From Posidonia oceanica (lineage: Eukaryota > Streptophyta > Magnoliopsida > Alismatales > Posidoniaceae): a DNA stretch of 64,000 bases. Both the position numbers and the translations under genes were made by a program. Where the stretch lies: contig JAZBRS010000026.1 of assembly GCA_037176725.1 (NCBI GenBank), positions 97,137,501-97,201,500 on the forward strand. The letters are read 5' to 3'. The notes under the pieces are model-generated. The model saw only the letters and a program-made list of their open reading frames with translations. It ran no database searches and was not told the DNA's origin. Below are positions 36,333 to 47,816 of this stretch, piece after piece. Every line of letters starts with the position of its first letter. Within the stretch, counting starts at the first letter, position 1.

Positions 36333-38928
36333 TGTAGATACCCCATTTTGACACCTAGCGGTGGATCAAACTTGGAGGAATGAGCTTGGAAGCGGCGGAT
36401 TCAAACCTTTCCACCCAAAAACCTCAACTTGACCCAAAACCAAATCCTATTGCAAAACCTACCTAAAACCAACCCAAAACAACCAATTTCCATTTCCCAA
36501 ACCCAACCTAAGCCTTAGCCCAACCTAAGCCCATTACCAGCACAACATACTGAGTGGCACGTTCAGGCACCACATGCACAGGCTACTGGACTTGGTGGCA
36601 ACTTTAAGTGGCGACTGAGTTTGGCGCCATATGTAGCGGCGATTGGACTATAACTCAGACCACCGCCCAAGCCTCACCGCCACGGCCATTGCCGGTCATC
36701 GCCTCTTGCCGCATCCGTCCCCTCGGCCACTTACTCCTCCCTCCCGGCCACGCGCTACGTGCCAAGATCCACCAACTTCCTAGCACGGCGTCCCCTCCTC
36801 ACCGGCGGTCTTCCCGCACACACAACACCTCACTGCCACCACCGCCTAACTCCCTGCCACCGATGACCTTCGCCGTCCTCAACCTGTAGCCCACTTATTT
36901 CCTCGACTGCCAAGCTACCTCACAGCGCTCACTGCCCCTTCCTCTGCCATGACCAGCTGTTGCCAGAGCTAATAGGTGGAGGAACCCATTCGAACCAATA
37001 GAGTAGTGACATTACCGACACCCAATCCACAGCCAACCAATTTTCCTTCTCCTCCCTCGCCACTTGCACTAGAGCACGTAGAGGCAATCTAGCAACCTTC
37101 CTACACATCCCAGCATCCTCCCAAGCCACTCAAACACCAATTTTGCATCCTGGTCCACCGCAACAAACGAGCTCGCTGTCGCCTCCTTGCAGCCGCTAGC
37201 CAACATCTACAAAAGCCACCCCGTGGCTCCAAAATTCTCCAAACTCCGTGCACACCTCCGCAAGGTTGCCACAAACACAGCTCGATCAACCCAAGCGCCC
37301 GTCATTGTCTCCACCACCGTAGCAACCTCCACGCTAGCGAGCTCTAATGAGCTAGGTCGGGGGGCACGACTGTGCATCCCTGCAGGTGAGCGACTCGATC
37401 ATTAGCTTCCTTACATACCATGCATGCTTTCTAGCTAATTAGTTAGATTTTATCGTAGCTTAGCTGCTATTCTTGGCCATCTTCTCCAGCATTGGAGGCC
37501 CGCCAGGTTAGGTGCCGCATGAAGCGGTGACTTACCAGTGTCTTTGTCTATCAGATGGCCGGACTTTGGGTCGTTGCTCGGGCCGACCCAAAGCTCCATT
37601 TTCATTTCTGTTTGCATGCTTGTGATCGTGTATGTTTGCTCTTTAAGATTGCATGCTTAGATCATAATTTCACATTGTCGTGGGTTCTAGATCTGGCCAT
37701 GAACTAGGCTATTTGAGTAAATGGAGTTGCAGGCCTGTCGCCAGTCCAATCGGTGACTCGGCTGCAACTTGAGATAGCCCTCCGGCCAACTTTAGGCCTT
37801 CGTCTCGCGACCTACTTGTCCATTTCATCATTTGCTTGCATGCCTGTGTTCCTCATCATGCCATCTTCATTTCCATGCATTTAGTTTATCATTTCGCATC
37901 ATCTAGCTAGCTTGTTTTCGGCCATGAAAGCTGTTGTCTAGAAGAATTGTACCCGCCTCTGTCACCACTGTCCCAGGTGACAGGCTCAGACACTGCTCAC
38001 ACCGGTGACTAGCTCCAGTTGCTGATCTGATCAGTGCCAATTGCCTCACCAATCTCATTGACGACATGCACTGTCGCCGCTCAAGCCGACGACCAGCTCT
38101 GCAATTCAGACAGTGGCCGAGCCACTCTTGTTTGCCGCTTTGCATTTCGTTCATTTCGCTCGTTCGCTTTCACATTTGTTTGTCGAGCCTGTTTATTATC
38201 GCTTTGTTTCATTTTCGCTTTGATCAGATTTCTAGCATGTTTTCAAAGCTTGCATCATTTACAAACCCATGTCGCATGCCGCTTTGCATTGCATGGTTTT
38301 CATTGCTGTTTTGTTTTCCGCCTGCATTGCATTAGGGCGATGATGCTTACTGTCTAGAGTTGTTATGAACCAAGGCACGTCCCGTTCGGAACTCTAGCAG
38401 CGTTGTTGAGCACATAATCTGTACGTTTAATTTCAATCATGCATCATGACATATTAGGCAAGTTTAAGCATTCATTAGGCATTCATAGCATCACTCGCCC
38501 CTCGGGCGTACAGTAAAGGCAAGCAATTGCTGACATCCTGCATATGCGAGCGAGAAGCCTAAGAAAGACTGATTCTTCAGACGTATTGGGGGTGCCTAAC
38601 ACCTTCCCCGTGCGTAACAGGAGTCCTTACCCTTTCTCATGGCCCACAATGACCATTATGCCCTCATCCTAGGCACGAGTCATATCATTGCATATCATTG
38701 CATCCTTTTGCATGTTTTTCATGCATTTCCCTGGTTTTCCTTGTCTCCCAATTTAATAGACATGATGGCGACTTTGATTTTGTCTTATCTTTGTTTTTTC
38801 CTCTTTTTCCGTGTTTTCAAGTAGAGTATCGCTTTCTCGGATCCAACCGCTAATAGTGACCTACTTTCGGTTGGTGCACGTGAGCTTTGGCATCGTGCAT
38901 GGACATGCAGATTTTCAAGGTTACTACA
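36333..38928 (+). mobile_element. Element 5: 3' LTR (2,596 bp)
   Basis: It starts TGTAGATACCCCATTTTGAC and ends TTACTACA at 38,928. Conserved blocks are GGGGTGCCTAACACC (38,587-38,632), TGGCGACTTTG (38,766-38,776) and GAGCTTTGGCATCGTGCATGG (38,882-38,902). The base before the start is a polypurine tract and no primer site follows, so it is a 3' LTR. It is not the partner of the 5' LTR at 11,655, which has a different U3 and U5. The GC-rich part 36,600-37,400 contains small ORFs without domains. Confidence 0.82.
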
Positions 38929-39550
38929 GCCACTGATTCTCAAAAATGCTTCCCCTTGAGCTCTTGCTCTTGGGGTTTATTTATAGAATTTTGGGGTGTC
39001 ATATAGGACGAGTGGAAGCTTCTAGATACGAATTTAAAATAAAAAATAAGATATTTTTACTAGTTGCTGCATGAAATGGTGACAAGCATAAATATCCTGT
39101 TTTAATGACATGGAGGCTCACTCATCGGATAAGAAAATAGTCCATGTCAGCTAGTCACCGGTAGTACTAGCGCTGAGCCACAGATATTTTATTTTTAATG
39201 ACGTGGAAATGACAAGGAGGCTCGCTTATCAGATATGGGACTAGTCCACGTAAGCTTGCTATTGCTGTGATCAGCGTCGAGCTGCAGATATCCACATTTT
39301 TCAAGAATTTTCTAGAATCCCTTAATTGGTAGCTATGATATATATGATATACCATATATTTAAGTGCAAGAAAAATCGTAGAAATAATAATAATTATGGG
39401 AAAAATGTTATAATACATCATAAAAATCCCATATATAATATTAATGCCTAGGACGATGAAATATGTTGAGAGAGAGTGGCAAGACCCTCGTCGCCTATTA
39501 ACATGGTGGCGACACTCATCTAGTCGCCAATTGCACTAGCAACCAGTAGT
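38929..39550. other. Unassigned AT-rich DNA between two LTRs
   Basis: Two diverged copies of about 105 bp (TTTTAATGAC, TGGAGGCTCACTCATC, AGCCACAGATAT) sit at about 39,095-39,190 and 39,195-39,295. The right end carries GTGGCGACACTCATC and TAGTCGCCAATTGC, a GGCGAC/GTCGCC inverted pair. No gene or known element end is recognised. It may be host DNA or the remains of another repeat. Confidence 0.4.
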
Positions 39551-39555
39551 GTCAC
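39551..39555. repeat. Presumed target duplication GTCAC, left of element 3
   Basis: GTCAC immediately precedes the 5' LTR. The matching copy would lie beyond the window, so this is not verified. Confidence 0.4.
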
Positions 39556-42500
39556 TGTTGACACCCCATTTCGACAAGGCTGAATTGGCAAGATCTCGGG
39601 CGGCTAGGAAAAAAATCAAAATTACACCTTTCCCCCTCACCCTTCCTTTCAAATCAAAACCCCACCTCAAACCTCAAAACCAAACCTAGAACCACACTCA
39701 TTTTCTAACCCAGAAAACCACCCCAAAACCCTCTCAAAACCTTACCCTGAAACCATCCAAGACCTTACCCTAAAACCATCCAAACCTAGGTCCAAACCAA
39801 ACCCTAACTCTCCTCTTTACCCTTCAAAACAAGTCCAAACTCAACCTAGGATTACACCCCTTTCCCGAACGCAAAACATAACCAAAATCCATAGGAAAAC
39901 TCACCATCCCTGACTCGACAAACCCACCAAAAATCCTAGAAACTTTCAAACCAAAACCACTCCTAAAAACCCTAGGAAACTTAGGCAAAACTACCCTTTT
40001 TCTACACCTTAAAACCCCTCCAAAACCTTCTTGAAATTAAACCAAAACTTCAGACCTAGCACTCCAAGCCCTAGCCTACCCACTCACCAATTTTCATCCC
40101 ATTCCAAGACTCCTAAGCCTTCCATTCCCCCAAATTATCCTTTTCTCTCTCTGGGATTATCGTTTTCTCTCTCCTCTCTCTCTCCTGATTATCATCTCTC
40201 TTTTCATCCCCTTCTTGCCCTTTTTCCTGCCTGACTGTGGGCCCTCTTTGTGCTTCTACCCTTTCTCTACCTTATTCCCATTTTTACTTTATTTTTAACA
40301 TTTTCCTTGAATTTTAAAAAATCGTTTTCCTCCAGCTCATCTCTTTCCCTTTTATTTCTCCCTTTTTCTCTTTTCTTCTTCCTTCTCCTTTTCTTTTCTT
40401 TCTTTTGCTAAAATCCATAAAAACCACTAAATCTGTAAAACTCTAAAACATAAGGGAAACAAACCAGAACTCTAAGAAAAATAATTAAAAAACATTAAAC
40501 AAACAATTAAAAACTTAAACTTAACTAAATCAAGCTAAAAAAGAAATCAAGCATGTAAGCTAAAAAATGCAAAACAAACCAAAAGAAAATGCTGAAAAAT
40601 CAAGGAAAAAACTAAAACAAAATCAAAACCCATCAAAAGTAAAAACCCTATCAAAAGAACTAAAAAAACAAACCCTAAAAAGAAGTAAAACAATTAAAAA
40701 CACTAGGAAGAATAGTTAATGAAAGAAAAAAGCTTAACTTAACAAACCCAAGAAAAACAATTTGAGAACCTAATTAAAAAGAAAATGAGAAACACATTAA
40801 AAAGATTTAACAAAACTTAATCAAACAAGAGAAACCTAATTAAAAAACATCAAGAAAAATTAACAAATAAAAAAATCAAAACCTAATTCAAAAGACTTAA
40901 GAAAGAAAAACCTAAAAGGCTAGAACTAAAAGCCCAAAACCCATTCCAATTAATACGAAAATAAATCCTAAAAAACCCTAATTAATGTCCTAAATACTTA
41001 ACAAGAAAAACACAATTTTGAAAACAATTTAAAAGATTTAACAAACACTTAATCAAATGGAAAACAAATTAAGAACAAAACAAAACCTTAAAACCCTAAT
41101 CAAGCCCAAAACACACTAATTAACCCTAAACAGTCATTAAAAAAAATATAATTAAAATCCTAACTCACAACACAACCTTTCTAGTATTTTTACTTATTTT
41201 TAATTTATTTTTCCAAATTTTATTTCCTCACTTTTCCCTCTCCTTCTTCTTTCTCTTCTTTCTTTCTTTTTCTTCCTTCTCCCCTTTCTTTTGGTCCAAC
41301 CCATTCAACTTTTCCCCTCCTTCTTTCCTTCTTTCTTAATTTCTTTTTTTCTCTCAAGCCCACAACCCACGGCCCATGCATTTCCCCTCCTCTTTCCCTC
41401 CTTCTCTTCTTCTTCTTCTTCCTCTCTTCTTCTCCTCTTCTCACAGAAACGACAGACCTCTCCCTCATTGGTTCTTCTTTTTCAAACCTCCACTTGACAC
41501 CCAAGACTTCCCTCCATCACTCCCATACCCTGTGGCCGACGACCCACACCAGCAACCCCCTCCATGCTCTGCCAAAGATGGCAGAAACCCATCCCCTTGA
41601 CCAAAAACCATTGAATTTCAGTAGGGAGAGAGGAGATAAAAATGGCTTCATTTCCTTCACAACGGGACTTTTTTGGCTCACACCTGCAAACACCAAGTTC
41701 CCAGCTCTCTCACCCTTCTTCCAGAACCCAAAAACCCCATGAAACCTTCCCAGAATCGGCTTTCGAAGCTTTCAGCACCCAACACCCTCCAGACCGACCA
41801 TCTCCACTGAAAATCCATCACCACGAACCTCCTAAAATCCCAGAACCTTGCCATTAGACTCACCAAACAACCACCTTCCCAAGCCACCCAGAATCACGGC
41901 CTAAAACCTCCCACGCTCTTCACAGTCCACTACAATCACTTGGGTCCTCTTTTTGCCTAAAAACTTCAAACCCCCATAACTTCCTCCACATTCAGTGAAA
42001 TCCACTTCCGATTCCTCCCACGCACTCCCCAAGCAACCACCTAGCCGCCCGTACCCTTGGCTCGGCCTGGAACGCCGCACAACGCCGCATCCACCTCGGC
42101 CTCCACCGGTGGAGCTCTGCTGAACCAGATCTCGCCCCAGGCTGTAGAACGCGCCCCTGGAAGCTCCGTCATCCTCCTCGGACCTCCGGCGACGCCCCCA
42201 AGCCTCCCTCGCACCAGCAGCCGCCGTCCTCCGCCGTCTCCACCTTCCTCCGGCCGGCCGAAAGTCACCTAGGTGGGTGGACTCTCCCGGCGTGCGCAAG
42301 GGCTGAAGCAACCCTCCCCTGGATTCCTCTCGTCTCCCTCTTGCTCCTCGGCCTTTCCCCAGGGCTTTTCGTCGCCTGTGCTGCCCGCAATCCCTCGCCG
42401 AAGTTCCCTTCTTCTCCGGCGCCGGCCACCCCCGCAGCGGCCGTCGCGCGTCGCTCCGCCGCCCTACGCTCCGCAGCAGACCTCCTCCACCTCCCTCGCA

Positions 42501-42629
42501 CCCCGCCGGTTCCCCCCCGCTCTCCGCCGCCCCGCGTCGTCCCTCCTCTGCCGGTCCAGAGCTTCACCGGCGAACCTCCGGCCGTCATCCACCCCACTGT
42601 AAGCCACTGTTACTTCTTTTTATTTTTTT

Positions 42630-43640
42630 TGTAACTTAGTAAATTTTACTTGCATTGCATTCATGTTATAATAACTTTCTAATATTGCATGTAGGTCCTG
42701 ATCAGATTAAGTTTATGTTATATTGAATTTAGAATCTTATTAAATTGCTTTAAATGTTTCTGGTTTTTAGTATTTGCATGATAGTCCATTCACTGTGCTG
42801 TCCAGTTGTAGAAAATTATGTTTTAGCCCCTCTGCTTTTAATTTTTGCATCTGAATCCTGCAGTAGATTATTTAATTTAAATGCTGTAAGTTTGCCTTAT
42901 TGTATTGCATTCTGGGTCCTTCTTAGTTTCTATTTTTGCATCTTAGTCTAATGCACTGTAGAACTTAGGGTTTATTTTCGTATTTTGCATGCTGCATTGC
43001 ACATTTGCCCCTCTGGTTTTTCATTTTTGCATCTAGGTCCATTTAAATGCACAGTAGCCATTTCACATGCATTTTTGCATATTGCATTGCATTTTCAACC
43101 CTGTTTTTTTAAAAAATTGCACACCAGTCCATAGACCTTGATTTCAGAGCACATTTTGCATCTAAAATTGCATACTTGACTCTTGCATGATTTAAAAATG
43201 ACATATAGGTCCTTGCATCCTTTTAAAGTCATGTAAAAAGACTGTTTTGCCCCTAAAGTTGCATCTTAGCTCCTATTCTTACAAAATTGCATGTAGACCC
43301 TCCACTTGCATTCCCAGACTCCCCAGAACCCTGTTTTCTGGGAAAATTGCATTTTAGACCCCAGAGTTTTTCAAAATTGCTTTTTGCTTGTCCTTTGCTT
43401 TCAAAACTTCTTCTGATGCATGTCCCCTTTTCAAAATTGCATTCTAAGCCCAGTCTTTTGCAGAATCGTATGCAACCCCTCCTATTTTCAAAGCCCCTGC
43501 CTGTAAGCCCCAATCCTTTTCAAAAATTTGCATTTAAGCCCCTTTTCTTTTTCAAAATAGCATTTGAACCCCCTTTTTTCCTAAAAGTCTTCCTCCTTGT
43601 CTTTTCTGGCATCTTGCATGCATTTGCATTCATGTAGCTT
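42630..43640. repeat. Degenerate AAAATTGCAT-type repeats in LTR of element 3
   Basis: Copies of CAAAATTGCAT or TTTTGCAT followed by a TTAGCCCC or TAGGTCC phrase recur roughly every 40-60 bp. The solo LTR has the same layout at 2,860-3,680 on the other strand. Confidence 0.6.
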
Positions 43641-44339
43641 TGCTTTAAGCTTCTTTTGCACACACCAAAGCCCCCTTAGCTCCCATTCACCGGGGAGGAC
43701 CTTTTTGCACACCCCTAGGACCTCCTGAACACTTAGATCTATTCTTCTCTCCTGTTCTGGCCCCCTCTGCCTTGAAACTGCGATATCTTCCAATCCGGCC
43801 GTTGGATCTTCTCAAATAAGCTGCCCAGACGACCGCAGCGAAGCGCTCTTCAGCATGGACCAAGCAGATTTCAGATCAGGCCCCAGGATTTCCAGGTATG
43901 TCCTCTTGAACCCCCGCATTGCATTCATTCGCATGCCATTTGCATAGTTTGCTTTGCTTTCGCTTTCTGTCTCTTTGAGCATGTAGAATAGGACCTCCTC
44001 TTCTTGTCTATCAATTCAGATCCCCGTTTCGCGTACTCTTGGGTGTTTTGTGTTGTGTTTTCCCTGGATTCATCACTTAATGCGACTTTCTTCCCCCTTT
44101 TCCACGATCCGATCGCATCGCGAGCTTTGGGCAGCGTGCGAGACAGATCGTGGAACGGTTTAGTGGGAAACGGTCACAAAGGAGTGGTAATCCCTCCGTT
44201 TGCTCACTCTCCCCTTTGTAGGTCTTCACACCTACTCTGTGTGGCCCCGAACAGCGTCTGTTCTCACACACATGCTGTTTTACCTCTCCTTTAGCCTCTT
44301 CTGATCTTTTTCCCTGCATTTGCATTCGCATGGCTTTTC

Positions 44340-44860
44340 TGAGGTTTTGTTTCGCTGCTTTTGGCACCGTTTTGCGTGCCCGCTTTGTTCCTGGCACCGT
44401 CTTGCATGCCCGCTTGGCTTTTTGGCACTGTTTTGCGTGCCCGCTCTGCTTTTGGCACCGTTTGGCGTGCCCGCTCTGCTTTTGGCACCGTTTTGCGTGC
44501 CCGCTTTGTTTTGGCACCGTCTTGCGTGCCCGCTTGGCTTTTTGGCACCGTTTTGCGTGCCCGCCATGCTTTTGGCACCGTTTTGCGTGCCCGCTTTGTT
44601 TCTGGCACCGTTTTGTGTGCCCACCTTGTCTTTGGCACCGTCTTGCGTGCCCGCTTCGCTTTTGGCACCGTTTTGCGTGCCCGCTTTGTCTTTGGCACCG
44701 TTTCGCGTGCCCGCTCTTGTCTTTTGCATCGATTTGCGTGCCACCTTGCTTTCTTGCTCGTTTTAAGTGCCGATCTTGTCTTTTTGCTCTGTTTTACGTG
44801 TCGTTCTTGTTTCTTGCCTCGTTTTGCGTGATTTACGCCGTTTTCTCTTGCGTGTCGATT
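44340..44860. repeat. 30-bp minisatellite in LTR of element 3
   Basis: About thirteen units of GGCACCGTTTTGCGTGCC plus CGCTTTG and TTTTT-type fill lie at 44,360-44,740, decaying up to 44,860. All apparent ORFs here (for example 44,330-44,920 plus) are repeat artefacts. Confidence 0.9.
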
Positions 44861-45486
44861 GCATTGCATGGTTTTGCCGTTGTTTTGCTTTTTCGCTTGC
44901 ATTTGCATATAGGGCTGTGATGCTTACTGTCTGGAGTTCTCATGAGCTGGGTTTCGCCTGGTTCGGAACATAGACAGCGTAGCTGAGCACTTAGACAGCA
45001 CGTTTACTTCCTCGCTTTGCATCTCTCCACTTAGAGCACACCTTGAGCATTCATTTAGGCATTCATAGGCACATAGGCATTCAAATCTGCATTTTCCCTG
45101 CGTATGCGAGCGTAAGCCTAGAAAGACCGATTCTCGGGCGTGTCGGGGGTGCCTAACACCTTCCCCACGCATAACAGGAGTCCTTGCCCTATCTTCTGGC
45201 CCGCAATGACCATATTGCCCTTATCCTAGGCTAGAGTCATCTCATTTGCATTCATTTGCATTTGTTTTCCTTTGCATTGCTTTGCTTTGCATTTCTTGCT
45301 TGGTTTTGCGTGTTAATTCACGCATTTCCCTCGGTTTTCCTTGTCTCCCGTTAATAGACATGGTGGCGACTCTGATTTGTCTTATCTTTCCTTTTTCTCC
45401 TCGATTTTAAGTGTTTTCGAGTTGAGCCTCTTCCTCGGATCGATTGCCGCTAATAGTAAGCCTGATTCCGATTGGGATTACTACAG

Positions 45487-45504
45487 TGGCGACTCTGCTG
45501 GGGA
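45487..45504 (+). promoter_or_regulatory. Element 3 primer binding site (tRNA-Arg)
   Basis: TGGCGACTCTGCTGGGGA lies one base after the LTR end and is identical to that of element 2. It differs from a perfect tRNA-Arg(ACG) complement by one C-to-T change. Confidence 0.85.
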
Positions 45505-46813
45505 TGATAGACTCCAGCTTTCGCTCTTGGCTTTTTCGCTCGCTTGTTTTGCAGCTTTGTCTGCCTTGTGTGCCTTCTTTGCCTGTTTTGCTCGCTTTTC
45601 TGTGCAAACACCTAGCGAGTCGCTTCGTGGCTACTCTGTCCAGGTTTTGCACCTCTTTCGTCTCGGTTTGCGCTCTCTTTTGCTTGGCTTTGCTTCTGTG
45701 CTTGTTTATTTACTTATTGTCTTGCTTCTGCTCTTACTTCCTTTACAGCTTACTTGTCTTTATTTTCCTTGCCTTACTTGCTTATTACTGCTTATTTCTC
45801 GCACATTGCATGTCTACATACTTGTTTGGTAACAACACATGCTTTTTGAATGTTGAATGCTTCTTTCACACCTTTGCTATGTCACTACGCATGCACATAC
45901 TTTGCATACATGCCTTTTGACTTGATGAATGTTTCTTTCTTCACCATTATGCTCACAAACATTCGCACATGCCATGCACTTGCCTTTTGCTGTGTTGTAT
46001 GTTGTTTGCTTGCCATGTTTGGTTGATTTTCTTCCCTTTCGCACATGCCATGCCTAGGATAGTAGAGACTTGTCTGCTCTCCCCGTGGTTAACTAAAAAT
46101 GGCAAGTAAAAAGAACTTCTAGAAGCAACTAGAGACTTCAAACAATCCTTCACCCCCTTGGGTTAATAAAATGTGCAAGATAAAAAAACTTTAATCATTT
46201 GCATAAGCATCATATAGGGCATGCATTCTTCTCATCTGAGTCCACCTACTAGTCTGCGAAGGACGGTCCCGGCTTCTTGTTCCACCGCTTTGGGCGTGGC
46301 ACGAGTCAGACGGTCTGTCCCCCCTCGTCCGGGGGTCGTGTCGGTGTTAGTAGAGGGTACCACCCACGCCTTGGCGGGGTAGAGGCCACCAACGCACCAC
46401 CCTGTCATTTCCTGAGCTTTGGGCCGGGAGTTAGACAGGGAACCTACTTTTCTGACCTGAGTCGGTGATCCGTACATCCAGGGATACCCGAAGTAGATCA
46501 CCTGCTAAGAAACACTAGATAAGTTAAGGGGGGCATACTAGAAAGCATACATATCATTCATGCCATTTAACTAACTCATTTGCATTCATCTTTTTGGTTT
46601 CTAACCCTAATTTCCTTCTGTTGTGTCAGCGTGATCGGTAAGCGAGTTTCCCTTTGCCAGAGCTCGAGTACCGACCCCCGTTGACACCCTTTTTGTGACT
46701 TCACTCGCGACCATTCCCCCTCTGAGCTATCTGCATTTGCGACGATAGCTCCTTTTAGGAATCACCGCTTGAACACTCGTCGCAGCCCTATTCTCACGCG
46801 ATCTAGGTCAGCA
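45505..46813 (+). other. Element 3: 5' leader
   Basis: 1.3 kb untranslated leader. 45,530-46,130 is T-rich; 46,205-46,560 (from CATATAGGGCATGCATTCTT) is conserved in elements 1, 2 and 4. An ORF at 45,341-45,832 has no domain. The leader could hold packaging or translation signals; none can be named. Confidence 0.75.
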
Positions 46814-47816
46814 ATGGCCCAGTACGTTAGTGAGCCGTTCTTCACTCCTCTCTCGGAGGGTGTTTCCGTTCCGGCCCCTCCGGTTGCTCCTTCTGTCCCC
46901 CTTGTTCCCCTTCCGACGTCAGGGTTTCCTCCCCTGATGTCTCTAGGTTCTCAGTACGTCCCGGGACAGTGGCAAGCATCTCTTCCTCCGGATCCGGTCA
47001 CCGAGTCTATCTTGACGGCCGTTACTCGCGCACCGGAGACGCCATTGCCCCCTCCATCCCAGGGATACGTCGCCTTTGACATCCCTCCTACCGCTGCTGC
47101 GACCTTTACTATAGAACCCTTTCCTCCTGGACAGTCTGTGTCCGTGCCATTCGCTTCTCAACCTTCGCCGGCACTGCACTTCAGCGTTCTCGCTGCCGAG
47201 ACGCCCGAGGCGCAGTACCAGCACCTGATGGAGCTTGCCCAGAGACTGTAGGGCATGGCTCTATCAGTTCGTCCTTCCTCTATTTCTGTTGTTCCTGAGG
47301 TTCTTCTGAGGCCAGTTCTTGCATCTCATGCATCAACCTCCACACCTCCGCTTCGACCATCGTCTCAACTGCTCACGGTTCCGACGATGGGGGCCTGTTT
47401 ACCCTCCTTCTGCACAACACTTAGCACAGCATGCTCCACTTCCCTCTGGTGGTCAGTCTTTTGGACCGGTTGGAGCCCAGTACCTCACTTGCTTGCTGTC
47501 TGGCACCCCGCCCGTACAGCAACTGGTGCTCCGTCATCCTACTCCTCCCACAGCACAGCATGGCATCTGCTCTTCTCCTCTGCATCAGGTCCAGCATCCT
47601 GCATACACTCCTGCATACACAGTCCCCCAACACGGATATGCCGGCCATCCCGTTGCTCCACCAGGCGACGCTATGGTAGATCCGGAGGAGCACTTAGGTG
47701 CGACTCATTCGGCATATGTGCTCGCTACCCCTGCTGATCCCTCTCCTACAGCAGCAATCCCAGACCCCATCAATAACCGGATGGACGTCTTGGAGAAAGC
47801 ACTATGATTAGTGTAG
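46814..47816 (+). pseudogene. Element 3: gag N-terminal arm, broken
   Basis: The ATG at 46,814 (MAQYVSEPFF) begins a Pro-rich arm open to a TAG at 47,249 (Gln in element 1). A one-base frame change follows before 47,319. The frame of the main gag-pol then runs 47,319-47,804 (HGYAGHPVAPPGDAMVDPEE near 47,633-47,692), ending at TGA 47,805 and TAG 47,814; element 2 has Arg and Gln there. All three stops fit C-to-T changes. The arm has no known fold and probably precedes the capsid domain. Confidence 0.8.

Larger units (their letters stand above)
39556..45485 (+). mobile_element. Element 3: 5' LTR (5,930 bp)
   Basis: TGTTGACACCCC start, TTACTACA end, then one base and the primer site. Regions: C/A-rich (39,580-40,240), pyrimidine-rich and A-rich low complexity (40,140-41,450), GC-rich with Pro-coding look on both strands (41,990-42,600), T-rich with repeated AAAATTGCAT (42,630-43,640), a block ending in GATCGTGG near 44,153, and a 30-bp minisatellite (44,340-44,860). 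The conserved U5 blocks are GTTCGGAACATAG (44,960), GGGGTGCCTAACACC (45,145-45,189) and TGGCGACTCTG (45,364-45,374). The same family forms the solo LTR at 776-6,880 and the 3' LTR from 60,942. Confidence 0.93.

Noticed and set aside
36333..38928. 3' LTR partner of element 2
   Set aside because: U3 and U5 do not match the LTR at 11,655-14,409 beyond the blocks common to all five LTRs; the 5-bp flanks also differ.
41376..42634. Overlapping Pro/Ser/Arg-rich ORFs in both LTR copies of element 3 (also 62,655-63,995)
   Set aside because: GC-rich LTR sequence, open on both strands, no recognisable domain; conserved only because the LTR copies are recent duplicates.
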